Positions 7,137 to 16,747 of a stretch of 23,764 bases of DNA are shown piece by piece (the first letter of the stretch is position 1; every line of letters starts with the position of its first letter). Below the pieces are notes generated by a model. That model was not told where the DNA came from, ran no database searches, and was given only the letters and a program-made list of their open reading frames with translations. Origin of the DNA: Bacteroidales bacterium (GTDB lineage: Bacteria > Bacteroidota > Bacteroidia > Bacteroidales > UBA932); assembly GCA_017554135.1 (NCBI GenBank), contig JAFZIX010000082.1:1-23764 (forward strand). The letters run 5' to 3'. The position numbers and the translations under genes were made by a program.

Positions 7137-10100
7137 ATGAGTCAATCAAGCCACCTGCGCATACTTCGCGCGACGCTGGTGTTGCTCGCACTCCTGGCTC
7201 CGATGTTTCTCGGCGCCCAGAATGTGACCCTGGATGTGCGGAACGTTTCCGTACAGGAAGCGGTTACGCTTCTCCAGAGTCAGGGCAACTACACCATCGT
7301 GATCAATGCGGATGACGTAGATCTACAGAAACGGATATCCGTTTCGGCAAAAGATGCTCCGCTCTCCGAGGTTCTGTCCCAGATATTTGTCGGGCAGAAT
7401 CTTGACTTTGCCGTTACGGGCAACACCGTGTCCGTGACCAGATCCAAGCCGGCCTCTCAGGTTGCGGCTGCCAAGACCGCCTTCAGGGGCGTGGTAGTCG
7501 ACCGTTACGGAGAAGCCCTCATCGGTGCTTCCGTAGTCGACAGGAAATCGGGCAGATATGCCCTGACCGGCAATGACGGCGAATTCGCCATCGATAAACT
7601 CAACTTCCCTGTAGTCCTGACGGTTTCCTATCTGGGATTCGACGATCAGGACTTCGAAGTTACCGGCCGTGAGAGCCAGCCCTTCACTTTTGTAATGACC
7701 ACGGAGAACAATGTTCTCGACGAACTTGTGGTCGTCGGTTACGGTACCCAGAAGCGTGTCAACCTGACCGGCGCCGTTTCGGTTATCGACGGCAAGGAAC
7801 TTAACTTCCGCCCCGTCACCAACACCGCAATGGCAATCCAGGGTGCTGATCCTTCGCTGGTTATCACCACTTCCAGCGGTTCCATCGACGGCACCAACTA
7901 CAGCATCAATGTCCGCGGCAAACTCTCCCTGAACAGCGGTTCCCCGCTCATCCTTGTGGATGGAATCGAGAGTTCGCTCACCCAGGTCAACCCCAACGAC
8001 ATCGAGAGCATCTCCGTTCTGAAGGATGCCTCCGCCTGCGCCATCTACGGTGCAAAGGCATCCGCCGGTGTGGTCCTGATCACCACCAAGAGCGGCAGCG
8101 TCGGCGATGCAAAGATCACCTACAACGGCCGTTTCAGCATCTCCTCCAATACCACCTCGACGGACTTCATGACCTGCGGCTACGATTATGTGACCCTTAC
8201 CACCGATTTCTATAAGACCTACAAAGGATACGGTGCCTGGACCTATTCCGAAGAGCAGATGCAGATGCTCTACGACCGCCGCAACGACGTGACAGAGAAC
8301 CCTATGCGTCCCTGGGTTATTCCGGACGAGACAGGAACCTACTCCTATGTATATCTCGGCAACTTCGACTGGTACGGTTTCGTATTCAACCGCACCCGCC
8401 CCGAAACCGAGCATAATATCACAGTCCGTGGCGGCACCGACAAGGCCCGCTACTATGCATCCGCCCGTTACCTCTATCGCGAGGGTCTTTTTGCGGGGGA
8501 GGCTCAGGATGTATACGACAGTTTCTCGCTGCGCGCAAAGATGGATGCCAACATCACTCCCTGGCTTAATTACTCCACCAATGTCAGCCTGGAACGCACC
8601 GGCTACAACTGGGGAGGTTTCTGGGAGATGGACGGCTCCACCGGCTACGTCAGCCAGGGTATTCTCTGGAATGTAACCCAGAACGTGGGTCCCAACATCG
8701 TTCCTTTCAATCCGGACGGCACTATCAACATGTATCCCGGATTTATGGCGGATGCTACTTCTCCGCTGATGTCCGGACGTGCCGGCGCCTTCCTGGACGG
8801 CCGCAACAGGAACTCCAACATCAATAATTACTGGACCTGGACAAACCGCTTCACTGCGCATATCGTCAAGGGCCTGGACTTCATCACCGACTATACATAT
8901 CGCCGCAGGGACCGCAGGGCCAACTTCCGCAGCCTTCCTACCGCGAATGCCTACGACAACATCAACAAGCGTCTGTATGTCGGCAACGGCCTGACCGGCG
9001 GCTTGTTCACCAACGGTTCGGTCTACGACTTCACCAGGGAGTACCGCTATTTCCAGGATGGTACCGTGATGAACGCATACTTCTCTTATAATGATACTTT
9101 CGGAGACCATCACGTGGCGGCCACCCTCGGCGGCAACTACGACAACTACTACGGCTCCAGCGTCACCATACAGCAGAAGGGCTCGCTCAGCGACGTGCTT
9201 TCCTATATCAATATGGCAAACGGTGAAATCGAGAAGGCTTCCCAGTCCAACTCATCCTATCGCACGCTCGGCTTCTTCGGCCGTGTGAACTACGACTGGA
9301 AGGGCCGCTACCTCCTGGAGGTCAGCGCCCGTTACGACGGAACTTCCCGCTTCCCTAAGGGCCACCGCTGGGGCTTCTTCCCTTCCGCTTCCGCGGGATG
9401 GCGCCTGAGCGAGGAACCGTTCTGGGCCCCGGTCAAGCCTTATGTCAGCAATGCCAAGGTACGCGTCAGTTATGGTACCCTCGGCAACCAGCAGGTGGAT
9501 AACTACTACTACTGGGAGGAACTGAAGACCGGTCTGCTCAGCGGCTACACCTTCGATGGTCTAAACAATGCAGGATATGCCTATGTGGATGCTCCGGTGT
9601 CCAGCAGCCTGACCTGGGAGACGGTCATCTCGAAGAACCTCGGTATCGACCTCGGCTTCCTCAGGGACCGCCTCACGGTGAACGCAGACTTCTTCATCCG
9701 CGACACCAAGAACATGCTCACTGCAGGTATGACCCTTCCCTCCGTTTATGGCGAGGCGGCTCCTAAGGAAAATGCCGCCGACCTCAGGACCAGCGGTTAT
9801 GAACTGGCAGTCAGCTGGAAAGACCACAAGACCGTGTGGGGCAAGCCCATGTACTACGGTGTCACCGCTACCCTCGGCGACTTTGTGACAGTCATAACCC
9901 GCTTCGACAACGAAAAGAAGATTCTCAGCGACAACTATGTCGGCAAGCGCCTGGGAGATATCTGGGGCTACCGCACGGACGGTGTCTTCGCTACTGATGA
10001 GGATGCTGCCGCTTACGAGCAGAATATCGATTCGTTCTCCACGGTCAACAAGGGCATCAAGGGCCAGGTCGCTCCCTGGAACCACCTGATGTCCGGTGAT

Positions 10101-10712
10101 GTTGTCTACAGGGACCTTAACGGCGACGGCAAGATCAATACTGGTGACAACACTCTCGACAATCCTGGAGACCGCGAAGTGATCGGTAATTCCCGTCCCC
10201 GCTACAACTATGCTTTGAAGGGAGATTTCAGCTGGTTCGGTTTCGACCTCAGCGTATTCCTGCAGGGCGTAGGCAAACTGGACTGGATGCCTAATTACAA
10301 CTGCATTTATTTCTGGGGTCCTTACTCCTATCACCGTCCCACCTTCGTTCCCACTGATTTCCGGGAGAAGTGCTGGTCGGCCGAACCTGGAGCGGACAAC
10401 AGCAATATAGTCTACCCCCGCCAGCGCGGACGTATTATTACATCCGGTTATGTCGTCACCTCCGACTTCTATCTGCAGAGCGCAGCCTATCTGCGTCTGA
10501 AGAACCTGACGTTGGGATATACCCTTCCTCTCAAGACCAAGGTCATTGAGAAGGCGCGCATCTACTTCTCGGGCGAGAACCTCTGCTATTTCTCTCCGAT
10601 GAAGAAGGCTACCAAATACATCGATCCGGAAGTTGCCACCACCTCCATCAGCGAGGACTGCACCTATCCGTATTCCAAGACTTTCTCTCTCGGTATTGAC
10701 GTAACATTCTGA
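7137..10712 (+). CDS. SusC/RagA-family TonB-dependent transporter with STN domain
   Basis: This 1191-residue outer-membrane beta-barrel imports oligosaccharides using TonB energy. A signal peptide ends near residue 27 (FLGAQ). Residues about 29-105 form an STN (secretin/TonB short N-terminal) domain, the signalling part that contacts FecR-type anti-sigma factors. Residues about 117-190 are a carboxypeptidase-regulatory-like beta-sandwich common to SusC proteins. The DELVVVGYGTQKR segment from 195 marks the TonB-box and plug boundary. Plug motifs such as LSLNSGSPLILVDGIES and VLKDASACAIYGAKAS follow, then the barrel. The barrel contains a DLNGDGKINTGD calcium-type loop near 993, usual for the family, and ends in the aromatic-terminated GIDVTF typical of outer-membrane barrels. 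The stop overlaps the SusD start (TGATG), so the two are coupled. With the sigma and FecR genes just upstream it forms a complete trans-envelope sensing set. The pectin enzymes upstream suggest galacturonate-containing oligosaccharides as cargo. Confidence 0.96.
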   Translation: MSQSSHLRILRATLVLLALLAPMFLGAQNVTLDVRNVSVQEAVTLLQSQGNYTIVINADDVDLQKRISVSAKDAPLSEVLSQIFVGQNLDFAVTGNTVSVTRSKPASQVAAAKTAFRGVVVDRYGEALIGASVVDRKSGRYALTGNDGEFAIDKLNFPVVLTVSYLGFDDQDFEVTGRESQPFTFVMTTENNVLDELVVVGYGTQKRVNLTGAVSVIDGKELNFRPVTNTAMAIQGADPSLVITTSSGSIDGTNYSINVRGKLSLNSGSPLILVDGIESSLTQVNPNDIESISVLKDASACAIYGAKASAGVVLITTKSGSVGDAKITYNGRFSISSNTTSTDFMTCGYDYVTLTTDFYKTYKGYGAWTYSEEQMQMLYDRRNDVTENPMRPWVIPDETGTYSYVYLGNFDWYGFVFNRTRPETEHNITVRGGTDKARYYASARYLYREGLFAGEAQDVYDSFSLRAKMDANITPWLNYSTNVSLERTGYNWGGFWEMDGSTGYVSQGILWNVTQNVGPNIVPFNPDGTINMYPGFMADATSPLMSGRAGAFLDGRNRNSNINNYWTWTNRFTAHIVKGLDFITDYTYRRRDRRANFRSLPTANAYDNINKRLYVGNGLTGGLFTNGSVYDFTREYRYFQDGTVMNAYFSYNDTFGDHHVAATLGGNYDNYYGSSVTIQQKGSLSDVLSYINMANGEIEKASQSNSSYRTLGFFGRVNYDWKGRYLLEVSARYDGTSRFPKGHRWGFFPSASAGWRLSEEPFWAPVKPYVSNAKVRVSYGTLGNQQVDNYYYWEELKTGLLSGYTFDGLNNAGYAYVDAPVSSSLTWETVISKNLGIDLGFLRDRLTVNADFFIRDTKNMLTAGMTLPSVYGEAAPKENAADLRTSGYELAVSWKDHKTVWGKPMYYGVTATLGDFVTVITRFDNEKKILSDNYVGKRLGDIWGYRTDGVFATDEDAAAYEQNIDSFSTVNKGIKGQVAPWNHLMSGDVVYRDLNGDGKINTGDNTLDNPGDREVIGNSRPRYNYALKGDFSWFGFDLSVFLQGVGKLDWMPNYNCIYFWGPYSYHRPTFVPTDFREKCWSAEPGADNSNIVYPRQRGRIITSGYVVTSDFYLQSAAYLRLKNLTLGYTLPLKTKVIEKARIYFSGENLCYFSPMKKATKYIDPEVATTSISEDCTYPYSKTFSLGIDVTF

Positions 10713-12574
10713 TGCTTATGAAAAAGATTATCATACCGTTTGTCCTCCTGGCCGCCGCAATGGCGTTTTCCTCTTGCGAGGACTTTCTGACAAAGTCGCC
10801 CGAGACCAGCCTTTCGCCGGATACTTATTTCTCTTCCGAGCGCGAACTTGACCTTTGGGCCAATAAATTCTATAATGATATTCTTCCGGATCCCGGGGAC
10901 CTTGCAGAACTCAATGCAGACGACAATGGCTCGTCTTCATCGCTGAATGTCGTGCAGAAGGGAACCCGGACTCCTTCCTCAAAATCCTGGAGCGCGGACA
11001 CATGGAAACCGCTCAGGAATATCAACTACATGCTGGAGAACAACAAGTGCGCAGATGCGACGGTAAAGGCCCGTTACGACGGAGTCTGCTACTTCTTCCG
11101 CGCCTGGTTCTACTACGAGAAAGTCCGCCAGTACGGTGACGTTCCGTGGTACGACCATGTGATCGGATCCGGCGACATCCAGGACTTGAACAAACCTCGC
11201 GATTCCCGCGGCTATGTGATGCTCAAGGTCATACAGGATCTGGACAAGGCTGCCGAACTTCTCCCGGCACGCTGGCCTTCCGATGCAGTTTACCACGTAT
11301 CGAGGGATGCGGCTCTTGCGCTTAAATCCCGCGTGGCCCTGTTCGAGGGAACCTTCCGCAAATACCACGCAGGCACTGCCTTCGTCCCCGTTGATGCGGA
11401 GACCGTGGACGGAGTCGCGATCTCTTCCGACTACTTCCTCCGCCAGGCTGCGGATGCCGCCGGCCGTCTCGTGGGCACGCGCAAACTCTACAAGGCCAAC
11501 ACTCTCAAGCTGGCTGATGCCGCCACGGATGCATGCTACAGGGAATACTTCATCCTTGAGGATGCCGAGACGGATGAAACCATCTTCGCCCGCCGCTACA
11601 ATGTGGATCTGAAGGTGCGCCACGGAGTGCAGTTCGATTACAAGAACCAGCACCGCAGCGCCAGCATCCGTCAGGTGAACCATTATCTCCAGGCCGACGG
11701 AACGCCTATCCAGACGCGTGCCGGCTGGGAGACGCTCAGCTACTACGACGTGTTCCAGAACCGTGATCCGCGTCTCGCCCAGACTATCCAGGGCCCCGGT
11801 TATGTGATGGCTGACGTGGACGAGACCACCAAACTCCACAAGCCTGAGCAACTCTCCTGGGAGCGTACTTTCAACGGATTCCGCATCATCAAGTACATCT
11901 CCGACACAGGCCATGAGGGAGCATCTACCTCCACTACCGACTTCCCGCTTATTCGCTATCCGGAAGTTCTGCTGAACTATGCGGAGGCCAAGGCGGAACT
12001 CGGCGAACTGACTGCGGGAGACCTCGCCGGCACCATCAATGTCATCCGTGCCCGCGTCGGCATGCCGGGACTCATGGATGTCCCTGCAACGGCGGATGCC
12101 CTGATGGAAAGTTACTATCCTCATGCCAAGGGTGCACAGAAGGCTGCTATCCTGGAGGTGCGCCGCGAGCGTGCCGTGGAACTCTTCTGCGAAGGCTTCC
12201 GCCAGTGGGATATGCTCCGCTGGGGAGAAGGCGCCCTGCTTACTCCCAAGGCAACGGGCGGATTCAAGGGTATCTACATTGCCGCAGACCAGGTGGGTGT
12301 CGACATCGACCTGGATCAGGACGGTAAGGCGGATCTCTACCTCTACACCGGCACCAAAGGCACTACCAAGGCTCCTTCCACCAACCAGATCCAACTTGGC
12401 GGCGGTTTCACCCTCAGCGAGGGTACCCATGGCAACCTGACCTACTGGGCAGCGGAAGATTATGTTTGGAACGAAGGCCGCGACTATCTCTGGCCCATTC
12501 CTGCGGATCAGCGCACTCTTACCGAGTATGCCCTGACGCAGAATCCGGGCTGGGATGACGGACTGAGCCAATAA
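10712..12574 (+). CDS. SusD/RagB-family glycan-binding lipoprotein
   Basis: This 620-residue surface lipoprotein captures glycan over the SusC pore. The signal peptide ends at a lipobox (FSSC) with Cys at 22 from the first ATG. A second ATG at 10718 would give a cleaner MKK start, but the first overlaps the susC stop as TGATG. The mature N-terminus EDFLTKSPETSLSPDTYF is a classic SusD opening. The C-terminal half shows the family motifs YPEVLLNYAEAKAEL near 416, RRERAVELFCEGFRQWDMLRWGEG, and YLWPIPADQRTLTEYALTQNPGW at the end. A DxDxDGxxD loop at 533-541 resembles a calcium-binding EF-hand-like insertion. Sugar specificity cannot be read from sequence. The pairing with SusC and the nearby pectinases points to pectin fragments. 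Confidence 0.95.
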   Translation: MLMKKIIIPFVLLAAAMAFSSCEDFLTKSPETSLSPDTYFSSERELDLWANKFYNDILPDPGDLAELNADDNGSSSSLNVVQKGTRTPSSKSWSADTWKPLRNINYMLENNKCADATVKARYDGVCYFFRAWFYYEKVRQYGDVPWYDHVIGSGDIQDLNKPRDSRGYVMLKVIQDLDKAAELLPARWPSDAVYHVSRDAALALKSRVALFEGTFRKYHAGTAFVPVDAETVDGVAISSDYFLRQAADAAGRLVGTRKLYKANTLKLADAATDACYREYFILEDAETDETIFARRYNVDLKVRHGVQFDYKNQHRSASIRQVNHYLQADGTPIQTRAGWETLSYYDVFQNRDPRLAQTIQGPGYVMADVDETTKLHKPEQLSWERTFNGFRIIKYISDTGHEGASTSTTDFPLIRYPEVLLNYAEAKAELGELTAGDLAGTINVIRARVGMPGLMDVPATADALMESYYPHAKGAQKAAILEVRRERAVELFCEGFRQWDMLRWGEGALLTPKATGGFKGIYIAADQVGVDIDLDQDGKADLYLYTGTKGTTKAPSTNQIQLGGGFTLSEGTHGNLTYWAAEDYVWNEGRDYLWPIPADQRTLTEYALTQNPGWDDGLSQ

Positions 12575-12579
12575 TAAAT

Positions 12580-15012
12580 ATGAAGATTAAGAAAAGCATG
12601 ATATTCTCTACCATCCTGGCGCTGTTCCTCTGCGCCTGCGGTGAGAAGCCTGTGGACGACGGTGGAAACGGGATACCACTTACAGTGTCTCCCAATTCCG
12701 CCGAAGCCCTGGCGCTTGGAGAGCAGAAAACATTCTCGGTCACATCCTCGACCGACTGGCTGGCCCGCAGTTCCGCAAACTGGCTGAAAATCGTTACGGC
12801 CAGCGGTAAGGGAGGCCTGACGGCATCCCAGTTGGTCGTCACCGTCGAGGAGAACAAGACCACGTCGGAGCGCACAGGCGTGCTGACGGTGTCGAACCTT
12901 GGGAAGGAGAGCGTGGATGTTGAGGTGAAGCAGGCTGCCGGAGGATCCGGTGGCGGAGGCCCGCGTGGCATATCCACCGCGGAAGACCTTCTCGGCTTTG
13001 CCAAGGCTGCCAACGGGCAGGGATCCATCACTCCGTACCTGGTCGACGGAGTAGTAAAAATACTCAACGACATCGACTGCTCCTCCATCAAGGAGTGGAT
13101 TCCTGCCGGGACGGAGGCAACGCCCCTCACCTACAATATAGATGGTAACAACAAGACCCTGAAGAATGTCAACTGGACCGTGGATGTGACGAAACATACC
13201 CACGTCGGTCTGATAGGCTATGCCCGCGGAATCACCATCTCCAAGCTCACTTTCGGCAACGGAGGAGACCAGGTGACTTTCAGCGGCAATAGCAGCGGCA
13301 AGGTCCGCGCCGGAGGCATAATCGGCTACGGAGTGGGAGTCACTCTCAACAAAGTGACGAACAATGCCAACCTGACTGTCAGCGGAACCAGCGCTACGGG
13401 CAACAACCTCATTATAGGCGGCCTCGCCGGCTATATGGATACCAATTCCAAAGTCGGAGGAGAATCCAATGGCTGCACCAACAAGGGCGACGTGACCACT
13501 TCGGTCGTGGCCCAGGCAGGCGGCCTGGTGGGCTACAATTCGGGCGTAATCCAGAGTTGCACCCACTATGGCACGGTCACGGCCAAGAAAGACGCCAGTT
13601 ACGGCCCGGGATGGCTCTGCTCCTACAACAAGACCAAGGCCAACGTCACTTCCAATACCGGAAACGGATATGTGGGAAGCGCCCCGGACGCCATCAAGAA
13701 TGCCATGATGAACGCTGAAAGCGCCTATGACATCGAGAACAACAGCGTGGACATGACCAAGGACGGCTATTATGACTGGGAGGAGGTGGAGACCAGGCAG
13801 CTGCACAGCGGCGCCACCTATCATCACTACTCCTGCACGAACGTGCCGCGAGAAATCCGTGTCCTGGAAATCGACCTGAATGATCCCGGTATCGAGATCA
13901 CTTCCGCTTTCGCCGGAGACATGGTCCCCAATCCCAACGGGAACGGCAATTCCAACAATGGCAAGAACAAGCGGGAACTGCTGTCCGAGATGTGCGTTCG
14001 CAAGCGTGCCGAGGGTCAGAAGATCCTCGCCGGCACCAACTGCTGCTATTTCGATTCTAACGACGGTTTCTCCCGTGGTTTCCACGTGGAGGAAGGCCGT
14101 CCGGTATTCATCAACAATCCCGATGTGGTCAATGCCCTGGGTAATCACAAGTGGGGCTTCACCGTGTTCGAAGACAGGACGGCCTCCTGCGGCATCAAGA
14201 AGTTCACGGGCAAGTTCAAGGCAGGCGGAAAGGAATTCAATTATTATTGCATAAACGACACCCTGCTCCGTCACACCTCGGCGAAGTATCAGGCAAACCT
14301 TTACACCTCCCACTATGTGCGCACGCCATATCCGGCCTATCCCAACATCATCAACGATCTGGCTCCCGATGCTCTGTATGTGGTATGCGAATACACATCC
14401 GGCGTCATGCTGGTCAACAAGGGCTACGCTGCCGCCAGGGTGGTGGAAATCAAGGATGGACGCAGCACTCCTCTGGGAACCAGGCCTTACATCACCGCCA
14501 AGAACCGGGTGGTCATCGCCCTCTCCGGGGATATGGCATCCAGCATCATGGCCTTCCTCAAAGTGGGGGATACGGTGGAGTTCAGATGCGATATTTCTAT
14601 CGACGGAGACGCCACCAAGCCCATCCTCACTCAGGATTCATCCATGTATCAGTTGATGGCGGACGGGCAGGATGCATCCAATACGCCCGGCTCCAACGCA
14701 AGCCTTTATACCGCCTACGACCCCAAGACATGGCCGGTCGTGAGTGCAGATCGCAAGAAGGTCTGGATAGTTGAGGTGGACGGTCGCCAGATCTCCCCGA
14801 CCTGGTACTCCCTTGGCGTCAGGGGATACGAGATGTATCGTATCTCCAAGAAACTCGGCGGTGCATGGCTTACCGTCCTGGACGGTGGCGGTTCCTCTGC
14901 CATGTGGGTCTGGAACCAGTCTGCCGGCAGCGGCAGTATAGTCAACAGGCCTTGTGATTCCAAGGGAGAACGCAGTTGCATGACTTATTTACTCGTAAGA
15001 GAGAAACAATAA
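12580..15012 (+). CDS. BACON/GLUG-module lipoprotein with phosphodiester glycosidase domain
   Basis: This 810-residue lipoprotein has its lipidated Cys at 20 (LCAC) and begins 5 bases after susD. Residues about 32-120 form a BACON-like beta-sandwich. A glycine-rich linker (AAGGSGGGGPRG) leads to residues about 130-365, a GLUG-like module with repeated GGIIGYG, GGLAGYM and GGLVGYN motifs. Residues about 410-808 resemble the phosphodiester glycosidase (NAGPA/DUF2233) family: the LDGGGSSAM motif starting at D768 is diagnostic, and NCCYFD at 487-492 takes the place of the usual NGGFFD-like motif, with two Cys where Gly is expected. Known relatives cut sugar-1-phosphodiester bonds, for example uncovering mannose 6-phosphate in animals. 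Its substrate here is unknown. The position after susCD is that of a surface glycan-binding protein, so it may both bind and cleave. Confidence is high for the domain calls and low for the reaction. Confidence 0.85.
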   Translation: MKIKKSMIFSTILALFLCACGEKPVDDGGNGIPLTVSPNSAEALALGEQKTFSVTSSTDWLARSSANWLKIVTASGKGGLTASQLVVTVEENKTTSERTGVLTVSNLGKESVDVEVKQAAGGSGGGGPRGISTAEDLLGFAKAANGQGSITPYLVDGVVKILNDIDCSSIKEWIPAGTEATPLTYNIDGNNKTLKNVNWTVDVTKHTHVGLIGYARGITISKLTFGNGGDQVTFSGNSSGKVRAGGIIGYGVGVTLNKVTNNANLTVSGTSATGNNLIIGGLAGYMDTNSKVGGESNGCTNKGDVTTSVVAQAGGLVGYNSGVIQSCTHYGTVTAKKDASYGPGWLCSYNKTKANVTSNTGNGYVGSAPDAIKNAMMNAESAYDIENNSVDMTKDGYYDWEEVETRQLHSGATYHHYSCTNVPREIRVLEIDLNDPGIEITSAFAGDMVPNPNGNGNSNNGKNKRELLSEMCVRKRAEGQKILAGTNCCYFDSNDGFSRGFHVEEGRPVFINNPDVVNALGNHKWGFTVFEDRTASCGIKKFTGKFKAGGKEFNYYCINDTLLRHTSAKYQANLYTSHYVRTPYPAYPNIINDLAPDALYVVCEYTSGVMLVNKGYAAARVVEIKDGRSTPLGTRPYITAKNRVVIALSGDMASSIMAFLKVGDTVEFRCDISIDGDATKPILTQDSSMYQLMADGQDASNTPGSNASLYTAYDPKTWPVVSADRKKVWIVEVDGRQISPTWYSLGVRGYEMYRISKKLGGAWLTVLDGGGSSAMWVWNQSAGSGSIVNRPCDSKGERSCMTYLLVREKQ
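12967..13674 (+). repeat. GLUG-like module, copy 1 (divergent, short)
   Basis: Codons 130-365 of the phosphodiester-glycosidase lipoprotein. It opens with GISTAEDLLGFAKAAN and NDIDCSSIKEWIPAG, recognisable counterparts of the GIPDxxEFxDFAAAVN and DIDLxxxTEWTPIGN openings of the other copies. It is shorter, and its repeats are closer to the generic GLUG pattern. Confidence 0.6.
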
Positions 15013-15026
15013 CCAATAATACCATT

Positions 15027-16733
15027 ATGAAAGTATTCAAATGTCTTTTGACCGTGCTCCTCGGAGCGGTAATGGTGATTTCCTGTGAGAAAAAGCAACA
15101 GGAAAAGAAAGTATACACCATTACGGTCGATCGCGAGTCCATAAAAGATGTGGCCGCGAACAACCCCGGTGTGGAAGCCTTGGTGATTACCACCGATGCA
15201 CCGTACTGGGTCCTTACCGCACCCGAATGGGTCACGCCCGACACCAAGCAGGGCGTGGGTGGTGGCAAGAGCACCATCGTTTCTCTGACTATCGCCTCCA
15301 ACTACAAGAATGAGGCAACCGAGACCTTCGCCCGCAGCGGAGAGATCAAGATTTCCGGAGGCAACACTTCGGTCACCGTTCCCATCAATCAGTTGGGTCA
15401 TCAGGCCGTTATCGATCCAAACGCCAGCATCGGCGGTATTCCGGACCTCGCGGAGTTCCTCGATTTCGTGGCCTGCGTCAATAACGGTGAGGCCCCTATC
15501 CGCTGGATGAATTCCAAGATGGAGGTGGAACTCAAGACCGATATCGACCTTGCCAGCGTCACCGAATGGACGCCGATAGGCAATGCCGTCACAACTAACG
15601 GCAACTATGTCGCGGGCGTGAAGGCCGAAAACGGCAATGCCTTCACCGGTGTATTCAACGGTGGCGGACATACCATCAAGAACTTCAAGGCCACTGCGAC
15701 TATCGATGATCAGGGGACCTGGGGCTTGTTCGGCTTTATCGACCACGCCACCATCAAGGACCTGAATGTCGAGGCTGATGTCACCCTATCAGCAACCGGC
15801 ACTGCAGATGCCGGCGTTGTTGTGGGTACTGCGGCATTCTCTACTATCGAGAACGTGAAGGTCAGCGGAAAACTCACCTCTACCGGTTCTACCGTAGGCA
15901 AGAGGTTTGCCATGGGCGGTATCGCAGGATTCATCTTCTGTGAGTTCAACGCAGCCGAAGGCACCGCCTACGAGACCTTCGTCAAGGATTGCGAAGTCAA
16001 TCTGGAGGTCAATATCGATGGCGGAGCCAACCTGGGCAACGGCGCCGGCGGTGTGATGTACGGCGGTATCGTGGGCTTTGCAACCAAAGCCGATGAGGAT
16101 ACCCAGGGCCGCAACCACATCCAGAATTGCGTCAACAACGGCTCCATGACGGTCAAGATCGGCCGCTGCAGCGGTATTGTTCCTACCTGCAACCGTGCTA
16201 CTTATATTGAGAGTTGTATCAACAACGCCTCTCAGGTCAATACCATCGAGAACGGTCGTGTCGGCCAGATTTGCTGCAACCTCAGCAAATATTCCGCCGT
16301 CATCGATTGCATCAACAACGGAGATCTCACCACTACCGATACCCAGACTACTACCGCCGGTCTCGTAGCCCTTATCGGAGACGACACCGCATTCCTTACG
16401 GGTGGCGAGAAACCCTGCAACACTGCAACCATTATCGGTGGCAACACTTCATACCTCGGACTCATCGCCGCTAATATCAGCAAGTGCGACCATATCAGCG
16501 ATGTTCTGGTGAGCGGCAAACTCGGTGCTTACAAAGCCGACGGCAACCACGAGATGTATGCGGTAAGCAACTCCAATATTATGGATTTCATCGGTACAAT
16601 CAATGCCAACTACAAGGACAAGGTTACTAACATCACCTATGTTAAACTGAATCCGGATGATCCCGAGCCTGAGACTCCTTCTACAGGTGGTGGAATCACT
16701 GACCTGGATCCCGTCAACGACACATGGAACTAA
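15027..16733 (+). CDS. BACON-like/GLUG-module lipoprotein without catalytic domain
   Basis: This protein has 568 residues from the ATG at 15027. The frame is open further upstream, but only this start gives a signal peptide (MKVFKCLLTVLL onward) with a lipobox ending at Cys 20, and it clears the previous stop by 14 bases. Residues about 27-115 resemble a BACON-type beta-sandwich (TTDAPYWVLTAPEWVTP, then a VTVPINQLG end strand). Residues 137-539 are a GLUG-like module (probable beta-helix), with GGIAGFIF, GGIVGFATKA and several CxNNG turns. The last 29 residues are a Pro/Glu/Gly-rich tail (PDDPEPETPSTGGG) that looks like an interdomain linker with nothing after it. I see no catalytic motif. 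It is probably a surface glycan-binding or adhesive protein of the locus. Its module is closest to the second module of the next gene. Confidence 0.85.
   Translation: MKVFKCLLTVLLGAVMVISCEKKQQEKKVYTITVDRESIKDVAANNPGVEALVITTDAPYWVLTAPEWVTPDTKQGVGGGKSTIVSLTIASNYKNEATETFARSGEIKISGGNTSVTVPINQLGHQAVIDPNASIGGIPDLAEFLDFVACVNNGEAPIRWMNSKMEVELKTDIDLASVTEWTPIGNAVTTNGNYVAGVKAENGNAFTGVFNGGGHTIKNFKATATIDDQGTWGLFGFIDHATIKDLNVEADVTLSATGTADAGVVVGTAAFSTIENVKVSGKLTSTGSTVGKRFAMGGIAGFIFCEFNAAEGTAYETFVKDCEVNLEVNIDGGANLGNGAGGVMYGGIVGFATKADEDTQGRNHIQNCVNNGSMTVKIGRCSGIVPTCNRATYIESCINNASQVNTIENGRVGQICCNLSKYSAVIDCINNGDLTTTDTQTTTAGLVALIGDDTAFLTGGEKPCNTATIIGGNTSYLGLIAANISKCDHISDVLVSGKLGAYKADGNHEMYAVSNSNIMDFIGTINANYKDKVTNITYVKLNPDDPEPETPSTGGGITDLDPVNDTWN
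15435..16643 (+). repeat. GLUG-like module, copy 2
   Basis: Codons 137-539 of the BACON-like lipoprotein. It is the nearest relative of copy 4 (18770-19984): long runs such as NHIQNCVNNG, MTVKIGRCSGIV and TCNRATYIE are shared, while the DNA differs at many third positions. Confidence 0.8.
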
Positions 16734-16747
16734 AAATGGCAGATATT

